Shown here piece after piece: positions 22,069-32,162 of a stretch of 64,000 nucleotides of DNA. Source of the stretch: Clitoria ternatea (Eukaryota > Streptophyta > Magnoliopsida > Fabales > Fabaceae). The DNA is taken from positions 120,547,001-120,611,000 of the forward strand of contig CM075673.1 of assembly GCA_037962975.1 (NCBI GenBank). Reading direction: 5' to 3'. A model generated the notes under the pieces. The model did not search any database, was not told where the DNA came from, and saw only the letters and a list, made by a program, of their open reading frames with translations. The first letter of the stretch is position 1; the number at the start of each line of letters is the position of its first letter. The position numbers and the translations under genes are program-made.

Positions 22069-22742
22069 TTAACTTACTGTATTCATTCTCCTTGTATATC
22101 CTTTATACACTAGGTTCTGTGAGAAACTTTACACACTTTCATTAAAATCAGTTATTGTGTAAAAGTCTGGTAAGTTATTATCCTTAGTTTCATTGGGAAA
22201 CAGTTGTGGCCTGAAGAGGCTTTTGAAAGAATACTTAGGTTCTTGAGCTAGGAGTGACTTGTTGAAAGAATATTTGGATTTAAGCCAGGAGTAAATAGAG
22301 TCAAGAATACTTGTGGCAATGGTCTAGCATTGTTAACGTAAAGGAGATTTTACAATAGTGGAAATCCTTCAAGTTAGAAGGGACTGGATGTAGCTTCTGT
22401 GTTGGAAGTGAACCAGTATAAATTCTTGGTGTTCTCTATTTTCCTTTCATCACTTCTTGCAACTCTGTTCATAAAAGTCTAATTACCTACGCATTAAAAG
22501 TTCAAATTTCTGTATAGGAGTCTAAGACTTATTTAACCCTTCTTCTAAGTCTAGCTCTGAACCATCATATACTCTTTAAAAGTCTTACATATGTTTTTTG
22601 TCCTTCTAAAATAAAGGTATTTTGGTCTCAATCCCTTTAAAATATTTTTTTTCTTTTACAATCGTCTAATATTGAATATTTTGTTTTAAGTTTTTACTTT
22701 AAACTTGAATTTGTTAATTGTTGATACGAGTAACTAAGTTAC
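22069..22742 (+). other. Possible copia-type LTR relic (right part)
   Basis: AT-rich, non-coding. The segment near 22385-22440 (GGATGTAGCTTCTGT, GAACCAGTATAAATTCTTGG, GTGTTCTCT) resembles the leader of Sirevirus/copia LTRs as I remember them. It is cut at 22742 by Athila-1 and has no recognised right end after 34850. Assignment is tentative. Confidence 0.35.
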
Positions 22743-25424
22743 TGATAAGTGTTTTTAGAACACTATTTTTCACTGTTTAATTTATCTAAATTTTCTGTTG
22801 TTACTGTATTATTTCCTCCAATTTCATGATTTCTGCTTTAATTTCACTATCACTGTTCAAGTTTTGTATTTTGCATGAATCAATGAAAATGGAACAATTA
22901 AATAATACAATTTTGAGAATTTGAAAAATATGATGGATTGATATTTTTATTTTTATTTTTTTACTATTTTCACTGTATTTTTACTGCTGTCTGTATTTTT
23001 CAGCAGCTCCACTGTTTCTACTGCTGTTTCCACTGTATTTTGCTACTGTTTCCACTACTGTTTCTGCTGTCTGTCACTGTTTTTCCAGCACTCTGTTTCT
23101 GCACGTTTTTCCTCTATTTTTCCACTGTTTTCAGCCCTGAAAAATTGGTTTTTGCTGCTGGAAAATTGTGTTAAAAATGGTTTCTTCTTTGGCTCCATGT
23201 ACCAATAAAATAATGTGCAAATGCATTCCAAATTCTTCATGCATTCCATGGCCAAACACAAGCAAAAGGAATTGGACCCTTTCTTTTCTTATTTGTTCAA
23301 TATTATTGAATGGTCAAAGACACATGTTTCCTACTAAATGAATATTTTATTTATTCATTGTGCAGCCCTCATTTCCCAACGTAAAGGCTGATGGAAAAGT
23401 GAAGAAAATGTTGAATATTTCCAATTAATTGCAGGACCCACCAGCTAAAAGAATTAATCAATTGAGCCTTCACTCTATGTTGCCAACGCATAAAGCTGTA
23501 GGTGCAGGAAAATGGACAGCATTTATCACACTTTTTTATATTAAACAAGGAGCAACTTGCACGTGAATTTGGACAACCAATTGGCAAAAAAATTGGACAC
23601 TAGAATTCACGTGAAAAGCTGGCTGGTGGCAACGTGAATTGAGACAGCAAAACAGCAAGGAAAACAGCAAGAATTGGACAAGCTGCCAACGTGAAAGGCT
23701 TAACTAAAAAGGGTCCCATTTTCTTTCAATTGCCAATATGAATGGATGAACAAAATGGACAAGGGAAAGCTGAAGAAAAAATTGGAAAACAAACAGCAAA
23801 ACACACAATGATAAGTAGTTCCATTATTCAATTTGTAAAAGTCTTACACTACACCTACCACATGACCCATGATTCATTAGTTTAATATGACAAATGCCAA
23901 ACTCCATGCATTCCCACGGCAAACCAAGACCAAATGCATCCATTATTCAATTGAAATGTCTTGTCCCACATGCATTAAAACAATGTGCCATTTGTCTTCC
24001 AATCCATTCACATTCACGGCCACACATAAGCAAAGCAAGTGTTTGATTTGTTTAATGTTCTTTGACCATTTCAAAAGCTCATTCCACCGAAAATGCAAAG
24101 GATACAAGACAAGTTCCATTGCAAATTAAAAGAATATTGATGGGCTTCTCACTCACGGCTGGACACACAAAAATAAAGGGCCAATCAAATGCTTGAATTA
24201 TTTTATCCTTTGACCAAATTCATTCTTCATTCACGGCTGCATCAAGGGAAGGCAAAACCAATTGCATTTTGGTCTCTTATGTCACGGAAATGGGAGAGGA
24301 GCTGGCCACTTGAAAATGCCATGCAAAATGCCATGCGAAAATGCCATGATTCAAGGGAATTGATAGGATAATTTCAGCTATAAAAGGGCTGGAATTTGGG
24401 CTGGAAAAGGAGAATTCATCATATTTTTTGCATCACATTTCCAGCCCCAAAAACCGTGTGGGTGCAGAATTTTCTAGGCAAAGAGTTCTATTTTTTTTTA
24501 GTTACCTTGTTGTAATTTTGAGAGGATAGTGAAATTGAGTGGGAAAATTTATATACGGTGGGAGGATCCAGAACAAAGAATTACGGTGGAAAAATTACTG
24601 GGCTTTTGGAGAAACCCGTAAGTTTTATTTATACCATGAATTGTATGTTGTATTCCCTTTCCATTATATATATGAATTTTTACCGTATCATGTGTAACTA
24701 AATCTTTTATCTTGGGATGACGGGGGTACGATAATATTTTACGTTGATGTTATTTTAACTTAAAGTAAATAAATTTCTGTTTTCCATTTAGTTCAATTTT
24801 GCTTAATGCTTTTAGTGATTCCTAACAAGAACCTAAATGGCAAAACTATGTACTTGCGGGTATGTTAGTAAGTTTAGGTAATTAATAAAATCGAGAGATT
24901 TATTTTTACCGGAAAGCTTTGAACTAAACCTAAGATTTTTGAGACGCTTTTTGTGACCTCGGTAAATCCGTGAAAGTAATCAAGAATCTTTTGAGGAACT
25001 AAAAAGGGATTTTCATAAAACGATAATGGGCCTTTCTGAGGATTAAGCAGCGCTTTCCATAGGTTAGGTACGTTAATAGGAATCCGAAAGGAAAATATTA
25101 ATTGGCTTTTGGAAAATTTGCCTTGGAAAATTTAATTTGATTCTTGTTTATGAAAAGTTAAAATTGTTAACGTAAAATAGTATTTCAAACCCCCGGAATC
25201 CCAAGATACTCTCAACTCTATTTTTCACCCACGGTAAATTTTTATTTTTACTGTAAGGTAAAATTTTTTTTACTGTTAATTTTTATTTTTCAAATACCAA
25301 AAATTGAAAGAGAATTGTGTGGATAATCAAATTTTGATATACCGGTACTTTGAAAACAGTCCCTGTGGAGAACGATAATCTTTTATATTACGCGACATAA
25401 CCCGTGCGCTTGCGGGCCCTGTCA
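22743..25424 (+). repeat. Athila-1 5' LTR
   Basis: 2682 bp from TGATAAGTGTTTTTAGAA to CGGGCCCTGTCA. TATAAAAG at 24379-24386 followed by GGGCTGG is the likely core promoter, placing the transcript start near 24410. A dense run of CACTGTTTC/CTGCTGTTTCCACTG short repeats lies near 22960-23130, and CACGTGAA/AACGTGAA ACGT cores recur near 23560-23700, possible bZIP-type sites. Confidence 0.95.
24379..24386 (+). promoter_or_regulatory. Athila-1 LTR TATA box
   Basis: TATAAAAG in the context TTTCAGCTATAAAAGGGC, the only canonical TATA in the second half of the LTR, with about 1 kb of R/U5 after it. The 3' LTR copy is at 33799-33806. Confidence 0.65.
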
Positions 25425-25430
25425 AGTTTT

Positions 25431-25448
25431 TGGCGCCGTTGCCGGGGA
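25431..25448 (+). other. Athila-1 primer binding site (tRNA-Asp)
   Basis: TGGCGCCGTTGCCGGGGA, six bases after the 5' LTR. It is complementary to the 3' end of plant tRNA-Asp including CCA, the primer known for Athila-type elements. Confidence 0.9.
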
Positions 25449-25620
25449 CTGTTGTCCCTCAAATATCGGCAATATTGAAATTCGATTAGATCATACTTGT
25501 TAATATTTTTATTGTTATTTTTATTTTTATTTTCTTTGTAATTTTGTATTTTGTTCTATATTCTGTGTATCTGTTTTATTTTTGTAATTGTTTGTTTTAT
25601 TTGTCATTTATTTTCTATTT

Positions 25621-28600
25621 ATGCGACGAAGCCGTAGTGTCGATCTAAACTTAGGATTTGACCCTGAGATAGAACGTACCCTTAGAGCTTTGAGAAAACA
25701 ACAAAAACAACAAAAAGAACAAAAAGAAAAACAAATGGCAGACCAACACAGACCCTTAAGAGATTTTGCTGCTCCAAGCACTAATGGGAGAGAATCTAGC
25801 ATTCTTAGACCCACAGTGGAGGCTAACAATTTTGAATTGAAGCCTTCACTACTCTCAATGGTTCAACAGAACCAATTCGGAGGTTTACCCTCTGAAGATC
25901 CAAACCTTCACCTTCAAATCTTTCTTGAATACTGTGACACCCTGAAGATGAATGGAGCCACCAATGATGCCATTCGCTTAAGACTTTTCCCTTTCTCCTT
26001 AAGAGATAAAGCAAGAGCATGGTTATACTCTCTTCCTGAAGGATCCATCACGACTTGGGAACAATTGTCCAGTGCTTTTATCAATAAATGGTACCCAAGG
26101 AACAAGACTGATGTTCTGAGAAAACAAATCATCAATTTTTCACAAAAAGATGATGAATCCTTGTATGAAGCCTGGGAAAGATACAGGGAGTTGCTAAGAG
26201 AATGTCCTCACCATGGGATAGAAAGGTGGTTGACAATCCATATTTTCTATAATGGACTAACTTCCACACAAAAGATCTCTTTAGATGCTGCAGCTGGAGG
26301 AGCCTTCATGAGTAAAAATGTTGATGAAGCTGAGAACCTGATTGAGGAAATAGCTCAAAACACTCACCAATGGAACTCTGAGAGAGGATTACCTTCTAAA
26401 ACACCAGGTAAGTACTCTGTTGATGCTCTTTCCTTACTTTCTGCCAAAGTTGAAGCATTAACATTAAAACTTGATAAAATAGGGTCAACAGGTGCTACTA
26501 ATATTGTTTGTGAAGTTTGTGGTGTTTCAGGACATGGAGCTACAAACTGCCATTTAGCAATGACCCCTAATCAAGAACAAGAAATGCATCAGGTGGACGC
26601 TATTGGAAACTATGGTGGAAACTATCAAGGTAACTACAGACCTCCACAAGGTCCACCTGGCTTCCAAAATAGGCCACCTCAATTCCAAAGTAACTACAAA
26701 CCTCAACAAGGAACCTATATTCCACAAAAATCAAAGCTAGAATCCTTGATGGAAACATTTGTAGCTACTCAACTTAAACAAAATGATGAATTCTCTGATG
26801 CAATAAAAAACTTGGCTTCAAAAGTGGACTCTCTTGCCACTCACAACAAAATACTGGAAAATCAAATTGCCCAACAAGCCTCCTATTCTCAAAGAGCACC
26901 AGGAACATTTCCTGGAAAACCAGAGGCTGGACCATCCAACCAAACCATGGCTGTCACTCTTAGGAGTGGTACTCAATACGATGGGCCAGTTGACAAGACA
27001 GCAAAGGAGGAAAAGAAAGTCGATGAATCTTCATCTCATCCAGTAATTGAAGAAGAGAAACCACAAGAAAAGAAGGAGGAAGTTAAGCCATATCAGCCTC
27101 CCATTCCATTTCCTCAGCGCTTAGCCAAAGCAAAGTTGGACAAACAATTTGGTAAGTTCCTTGATGTTTTAAAGAAATTATATATTAATATTCCTTTTAC
27201 AGATGCTTTGCAGCAAATGCCTACATATGCAAAGTTCTTGAAGGACATTCTGTCCAACAAAAGAAGACTGGAGGAAGATGGTACAGTTGCACTTACTGAA
27301 GAGTGCAGTGCTCTAATTCAAAAGAAACTTCCACCCAAGCTCCAAGATCCAGGTAGTTTCTCTATTCCTTGCATGATTGGTGACATGAATATAGATAAAG
27401 CATTGTGTGATTTAGGAGCAAGTGTGAGTTTAATGCCATTATCTGTTGCTGAAAAGTTAGGATTGGGTGAACTAAAACCTACTAGGATGTCTTTACAATT
27501 GGCTGATAGATCTGTAAAATATCCTGTAGGAATTTTAGAGGATGTTCCTATTAAGATAGGAAAATTTTTTATACCTGCTGACTTTGTTGTGCTTGAAATG
27601 GACGAAGATTCTTTGATTCCTATTATTTTAGGCAGACCATTTTTAGCAACTGCAGGTGCTGTGATTGATGTCAAGAATGGTAAGTTGTCTCTAACTGTTG
27701 GAGACCAAAAAGTTGATTTCAACTTGAAAAATGTTTTAGAAAAACCTTATAATGATGTTTGCTGTACTGTGGATTTTGTCGAACAAGTGGTAAAGGAAGC
27801 AACCCTTCCTAATGACCCACTTGAAACTATTTTCATGATTGAGTCGACAGAAACATCTGATTGCTCTGAGGCCCCACATGATACTGAGGTCATGTGTGAC
27901 AAAGTGGTAAGCCCCAATGTGGAATTAAAACCCTTACCAGCTTCATTAAGGTATGAATTTCTTGGTCCTAATTCCACATATCCTGTGATTATCAATGCTG
28001 AATTGAATCCATCTGAAACTGAAAAGCTTTTGAAACAACTTAGGTTGTATAGAAAGGTAATAGGTTATACAATGGATGATATCAAAGGGATTAGCCCTTC
28101 TCTTTGTATGCACAGGATTACTGTAGAAGATGAAAGTAAGCCCACAGTAGAACCACTTAGGAGATTAAATCCTAAAATGCAAGAAGTGGTTAAAAAGGAA
28201 ATTTTGAAATTGCTTGATGCTGGAGTCATATATCCTGTTGATAGTAGTAAATGGGTGAGTCCTGTCCATGTGGTGCCTAAAAAGGGGGGAATAACTGTGA
28301 TTGAAAATGATAAACATAACTTGATTCCTACTAGGATTGTCTCTGGTTGGCGCATGTGCATTGATTATAGGAAGTTAAATAGCGCCACGAAAAAAGATCA
28401 TTTTCCCCTCCCTTTTATTGATCAGATGCTTGAAAGACTTGCGAAACACTCTTATTTCTGTTATTTGGATGGGTATTCAGGTTTTCATCAAATTCCCATT
28501 CATCCATCTGATCAAGAAAAGACTACCTTCACTTGCCCTTATGGGACTTATGCTTACAGACGTATGCTTTTTGGTTTATGTAATGCACCTGCGACTTTTC

Positions 28601-30825
28601 AAAGGTGTATGAAAGCAATTTTTTCTGATCTTATTGAAAATGTGATGGAAGTCTTTATGGATGATTTTTCAGTGCATGGTTTGGATTTTGATAATTGTTT
28701 AACAAATTTGTGCCAAGTCTTGCAGCGTTGTGAAGAAACCAATTTGGTTCTAAATTGGGAAAAATGCCATTTTATGGTAAGAGAAGGCATAGTTCTTGGA
28801 CACCTGGTGTCTGAAAGAGGTATAGAAGTTGATAAGGCTAAAGTGGAAGTAATTGAAAAATTACCTCCACCCACAAATGTGAAAGGTATTCGGAGTTTTC
28901 TTGGACATGCGGGGTTTTATCGCAGGTTCATTAAAGATTTCTCCAAGATCATAAAGCCTCTTACAACTCTTCTGGGTAAGGATGTACCTTTCAATTTTGA
29001 TTCATCTTGTATGGAAGCTTTTTGCAGGATTAAGCAAGCTCTAATCTCTGCCCCCATCGTACAACCACCTGATTGGAAACTCCCATTTGAGCTAATGTGC
29101 GATGCGAGTGATTACGCAGTGGGGGCTGTGTTAGGACAAAGAAAGGATAAAAAGCTCCATGTAATTCATTATGCCAGCCGGACGCTAGATGATGCTCAGG
29201 TAAATTATGCCACAACTGAAAAAGAACTGTTAGCTATTGTCTTTGCTTTTGATAAATTTAGGTCTTATTTGGTAGGATCACATGTTACTGTTTACACTGA
29301 CCACTCTGCCATTAAGTATCTATTGAATAAAAAGGAAGCAAAGCCTAGATTAATTAGGTGGATTCTAATATTGCAAGAATTTGACTTGGAAATTAAGGAC
29401 AAGAAGGGTACCGAGAACTTGGTCGCTGACCACCTATCTAGGTTGACATCTGAAAAAGAAGAAACAGATAATATTCCCATCAATGAATCTTTTCCAGATG
29501 AACAACTCTTGAACCTTAGTATCCAACGTGTTCCTTGGTATGCTGATTTTGTAAATTTTCTTGCATGTGGTATCTTACCTCCTGATCTTAGCTTTCAGCA
29601 AAGAAAAAAGTTTTATGCAGATGTCAAGCATTATTATTGGGATGAACCACTCCTTTTCAAGCAATGTACAGATGGTATGATTCGGAGATGTGTTTCACAA
29701 GATGATGTCCATGCTATCGTGGATCATTGCCATTCTCTTTCCTGTGGAGGGCACATGAGCACCTCCAAGACAGCTGCTAAAATATTGCAAGCTGGGTTCT
29801 ATTGGCCAAATATTTTTAAGGATGTACGTAAGTATGTTCTAACTTGTGATGCTTGCCAAAGAACAGGTAACATTGGTAAGAGACAAGAAATGCCATTGAA
29901 TACCATTTTAGAAGTTGAATTGTTTGATGTATGGGGTGTTGATTTTATGGGTCCCTTTCCCTCTTCTTTTGGAAATCAGTTCATATTAGTGGCAGTTGAC
30001 TATGTGTCAAAATGGGTGGAAGCCATTGCTTCACCCCATTCTGATGCTAAGACTGTTATTAAACTTTTCAAGAAAATAATATTTCCAAGGTTTGGAGTCC
30101 CAAAATGTGTTATAAGTGATGGAGGGTCTCATTTTATTGAGAAAACTTTTCAGACCCTTCTAAAGAAATATGGAGTTAAGCATAAGGTTGCTACACCTTA
30201 TCACCCACAAACTAGTGGACAAGTTGAGGTATCCAATCGGGAAATTAAAAATATTCTACAAAAAGTGGTGAATACATCACGTAAGGATTGGTCTATTAAG
30301 TTAGATGATTCCTTATGGGCGTATCGGACCGCATACAAAACTCCCATTGGAACCACACCTTTTAAGCTAGTATATGGGAAGCCCTGTCATTTACCTGTTG
30401 AGCTAGAATATAAATCTTTTTGGGCTGTTAAAACTCTTAACTTTGATCATAAGGCTGCATGTGAACAAAGATTGTTGGAATTAAATGAGCTTGAAGAACT
30501 CCGTCTAGATGCATACGAAAATGCCAGAATTTATAAAGAAAAAACCAAACAATGGCATGATCATCACATCCAACGGAGAACATTTAATCCAGGTGATATG
30601 GTTTTACTGTTTAATTCCAGACTGAAGCTTTTTCCAGGTAAACTGAGATCCCGATGGTCGGGACCATTCAAGGTGACAAAAGTCTTTCCCTTTGGAGCTG
30701 TCGAACTATGGAGCGAGAAATCTGGTACATTTAGGGTAAATGGACAGAGAGTAAAGCACTACTTCACAGGTCAACCAATACAACAAGCAAGTGACTTGGA
30801 CTTGTTTGATGCTCCTGATACATAA
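25621..30825 (+). CDS. gag-pol: Athila-1 Gag-Pol polyprotein, intact
   Basis: 1734 codons from ATG 25621, the first ATG of the frame (MRRSRSVDLNLG). Gag: capsid domain about residues 85-230 (ARAWLYSLPEGSITTWEQL, DESLYEAWERYRELLRECP) and CCHC zinc knuckle at 297-310 (C-x2-C-x4-H-x4-C). Protease: catalytic CDLGASVSLMP (D597) and ILGRPFLATAGA. Reverse transcriptase: MCIDYRKLN, FCYLDGYSGFHQI, and FMDD at 1012-1015. RNase H: CDASDYAVGAVL (D1161), TEKELLAIVFA, YTDHSAIKYL. Integrase: HCHSLSCGGHM and CDACQRTGNI zinc region, DDE core D1441, D1500, E1536 (spacing 58 and 35), and a C-terminal WSGPFKVTKVFPFGAVEL GPF module. One frame, no stop, no frameshift, full length for the family; gag and pol therefore need protease processing, not frameshifting. 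It should direct particle assembly, reverse transcription and integration. Confidence 0.95.
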   Translation: MRRSRSVDLNLGFDPEIERTLRALRKQQKQQKEQKEKQMADQHRPLRDFAAPSTNGRESSILRPTVEANNFELKPSLLSMVQQNQFGGLPSEDPNLHLQIFLEYCDTLKMNGATNDAIRLRLFPFSLRDKARAWLYSLPEGSITTWEQLSSAFINKWYPRNKTDVLRKQIINFSQKDDESLYEAWERYRELLRECPHHGIERWLTIHIFYNGLTSTQKISLDAAAGGAFMSKNVDEAENLIEEIAQNTHQWNSERGLPSKTPGKYSVDALSLLSAKVEALTLKLDKIGSTGATNIVCEVCGVSGHGATNCHLAMTPNQEQEMHQVDAIGNYGGNYQGNYRPPQGPPGFQNRPPQFQSNYKPQQGTYIPQKSKLESLMETFVATQLKQNDEFSDAIKNLASKVDSLATHNKILENQIAQQASYSQRAPGTFPGKPEAGPSNQTMAVTLRSGTQYDGPVDKTAKEEKKVDESSSHPVIEEEKPQEKKEEVKPYQPPIPFPQRLAKAKLDKQFGKFLDVLKKLYINIPFTDALQQMPTYAKFLKDILSNKRRLEEDGTVALTEECSALIQKKLPPKLQDPGSFSIPCMIGDMNIDKALCDLGASVSLMPLSVAEKLGLGELKPTRMSLQLADRSVKYPVGILEDVPIKIGKFFIPADFVVLEMDEDSLIPIILGRPFLATAGAVIDVKNGKLSLTVGDQKVDFNLKNVLEKPYNDVCCTVDFVEQVVKEATLPNDPLETIFMIESTETSDCSEAPHDTEVMCDKVVSPNVELKPLPASLRYEFLGPNSTYPVIINAELNPSETEKLLKQLRLYRKVIGYTMDDIKGISPSLCMHRITVEDESKPTVEPLRRLNPKMQEVVKKEILKLLDAGVIYPVDSSKWVSPVHVVPKKGGITVIENDKHNLIPTRIVSGWRMCIDYRKLNSATKKDHFPLPFIDQMLERLAKHSYFCYLDGYSGFHQIPIHPSDQEKTTFTCPYGTYAYRRMLFGLCNAPATFQRCMKAIFSDLIENVMEVFMDDFSVHGLDFDNCLTNLCQVLQRCEETNLVLNWEKCHFMVREGIVLGHLVSERGIEVDKAKVEVIEKLPPPTNVKGIRSFLGHAGFYRRFIKDFSKIIKPLTTLLGKDVPFNFDSSCMEAFCRIKQALISAPIVQPPDWKLPFELMCDASDYAVGAVLGQRKDKKLHVIHYASRTLDDAQVNYATTEKELLAIVFAFDKFRSYLVGSHVTVYTDHSAIKYLLNKKEAKPRLIRWILILQEFDLEIKDKKGTENLVADHLSRLTSEKEETDNIPINESFPDEQLLNLSIQRVPWYADFVNFLACGILPPDLSFQQRKKFYADVKHYYWDEPLLFKQCTDGMIRRCVSQDDVHAIVDHCHSLSCGGHMSTSKTAAKILQAGFYWPNIFKDVRKYVLTCDACQRTGNIGKRQEMPLNTILEVELFDVWGVDFMGPFPSSFGNQFILVAVDYVSKWVEAIASPHSDAKTVIKLFKKIIFPRFGVPKCVISDGGSHFIEKTFQTLLKKYGVKHKVATPYHPQTSGQVEVSNREIKNILQKVVNTSRKDWSIKLDDSLWAYRTAYKTPIGTTPFKLVYGKPCHLPVELEYKSFWAVKTLNFDHKAACEQRLLELNELEELRLDAYENARIYKEKTKQWHDHHIQRRTFNPGDMVLLFNSRLKLFPGKLRSRWSGPFKVTKVFPFGAVELWSEKSGTFRVNGQRVKHYFTGQPIQQASDLDLFDAPDT

Positions 30826-32162
30826 ATCCAAATGGTGAGAAGTCTGGCTGAAGACTTAAAACTTAGCACTTATAGGGAGGTAACCCTATAAAAATTTGCT
30901 GTTTTATTTTAAGCTTTTATAAAAAAAAAAAAAGAAACTATGTCAGATGCTGGTTTGGGGTTATTATAGGTAAGTTTTCTTATCCTTTTATCATCCATTT
31001 TAACATTGAGGACAATGTCAAATTCTGGTTTGGGGTGGTAGATAAGAAAACTTAACTGTTTTGTTTACGTTGTGTGATTGTTATTTTATTTTGCATATGT
31101 GTTTTCCTTGATTTGTTTGTAATCTTGTAATTTACCATGATTGCATGATAAATTCACTTTGAACACAAGGCCAAAGTATCTAAGGACCCCAAAATTTTGA
31201 GTAAAATTTTCAAAATTTGATTGTTTAAATGCCAAATCAATGTCTAAATGAACCTTATGTGATTAAAATTTTCTTTGAAAAGACTTTCCATGGTTAGACT
31301 TGAGCCAAAATGGGTTATTTATCAAACAAATTTTCAAAACCCATATTTTCTTGATTGAGTGAATCTCATAGTCATTAATATTCTAGAACTTGTTTTTCAA
31401 CCGATTCAAAATGGTTTTTGATTATATGTCTTAGGATGATAAAGGCACAATTAGGTCTTATTCTTAAGCCTCAGAATTTTGTATAATTTGACCCCTAGTT
31501 GCCCCTTTTGAGCCTAAAAGTGAAAATTTTTCCTTGAAACCTTTCATTGAATGATATTCTCTTAATGGTGAAAAAGTTGGAAATTTAGTGGAGCAAAGAA
31601 ATAAAAAAAGGACTTAAGAAAAACATGATATTGGATGCAAAGAGAAGCAAGAAAAAGAAAAAAAAATAAAATAAAATCAAAAGGATAATATTGAATGAAT
31701 TCCAAAAAGTCCATAAAAGTTCAAAAATTTGCTCTGTTAAATTTATGATGATAATTTGAATCATTCATGACTGTTAAAGCCCTTTTGTATTCCATTTTTC
31801 TTGAAATTCCAACCTTAACAATACAACCCAAGGCCACGTTACAACCTTTGAAAGACCTTTAGACTTTGACATATTTTCTATCTAAACTGTGGAGTTTCTG
31901 GTTTATTAACAAGCCTATGGTAATATTTTTGACTATGATGATTTGAGAGATACACAAACCTTGAAACACTTGAGTGAAAATTGTGAGAAGAGTATCTCAA
32001 GTCTTGACATTGAAATTTAATTCACATAAATTAAAATTGGCATTTGAATAAATCTTTTTCTGTTTTGGATTCCTTAATTTATTAAGCTTAGTGTTTTCTG
32101 TATTTTATCTTGTGAATATGGTGATTGCTTGAGGACAAGCAATGTTTTGGTTTGGGGTATTT
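30826..32162 (+). other. Athila-1 3' non-coding region with G-rich repeats and hairpin
   Basis: 1.3 kb with no coding frame, so no env-like gene. TGGTTTGGGG occurs three times (30951-30960, 31026-31035, 32148-32157); the last lies just before the 3' LTR and presumably is part of the plus-strand primer region. A GAGGACAA motif precedes the second and third. A perfect 14 bp inverted repeat, TAAGTTTTCTTATC (30971-30984) and GATAAGAAAACTTA (31041-31054), encloses the second G-rich copy. Confidence 0.75.

Noticed and set aside
22938..24371. Several 60-80 residue frames in the Athila-1 LTR, duplicated at 32358-33791
   Set aside because: They are identical in both LTRs only because the LTRs are identical. 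They are low-complexity or anti-coding frames with no domain.
30826..32162. Possible env-like gene of Athila-1
   Set aside because: No long frame on the plus strand, no signal peptide or membrane segment; the region is non-coding.
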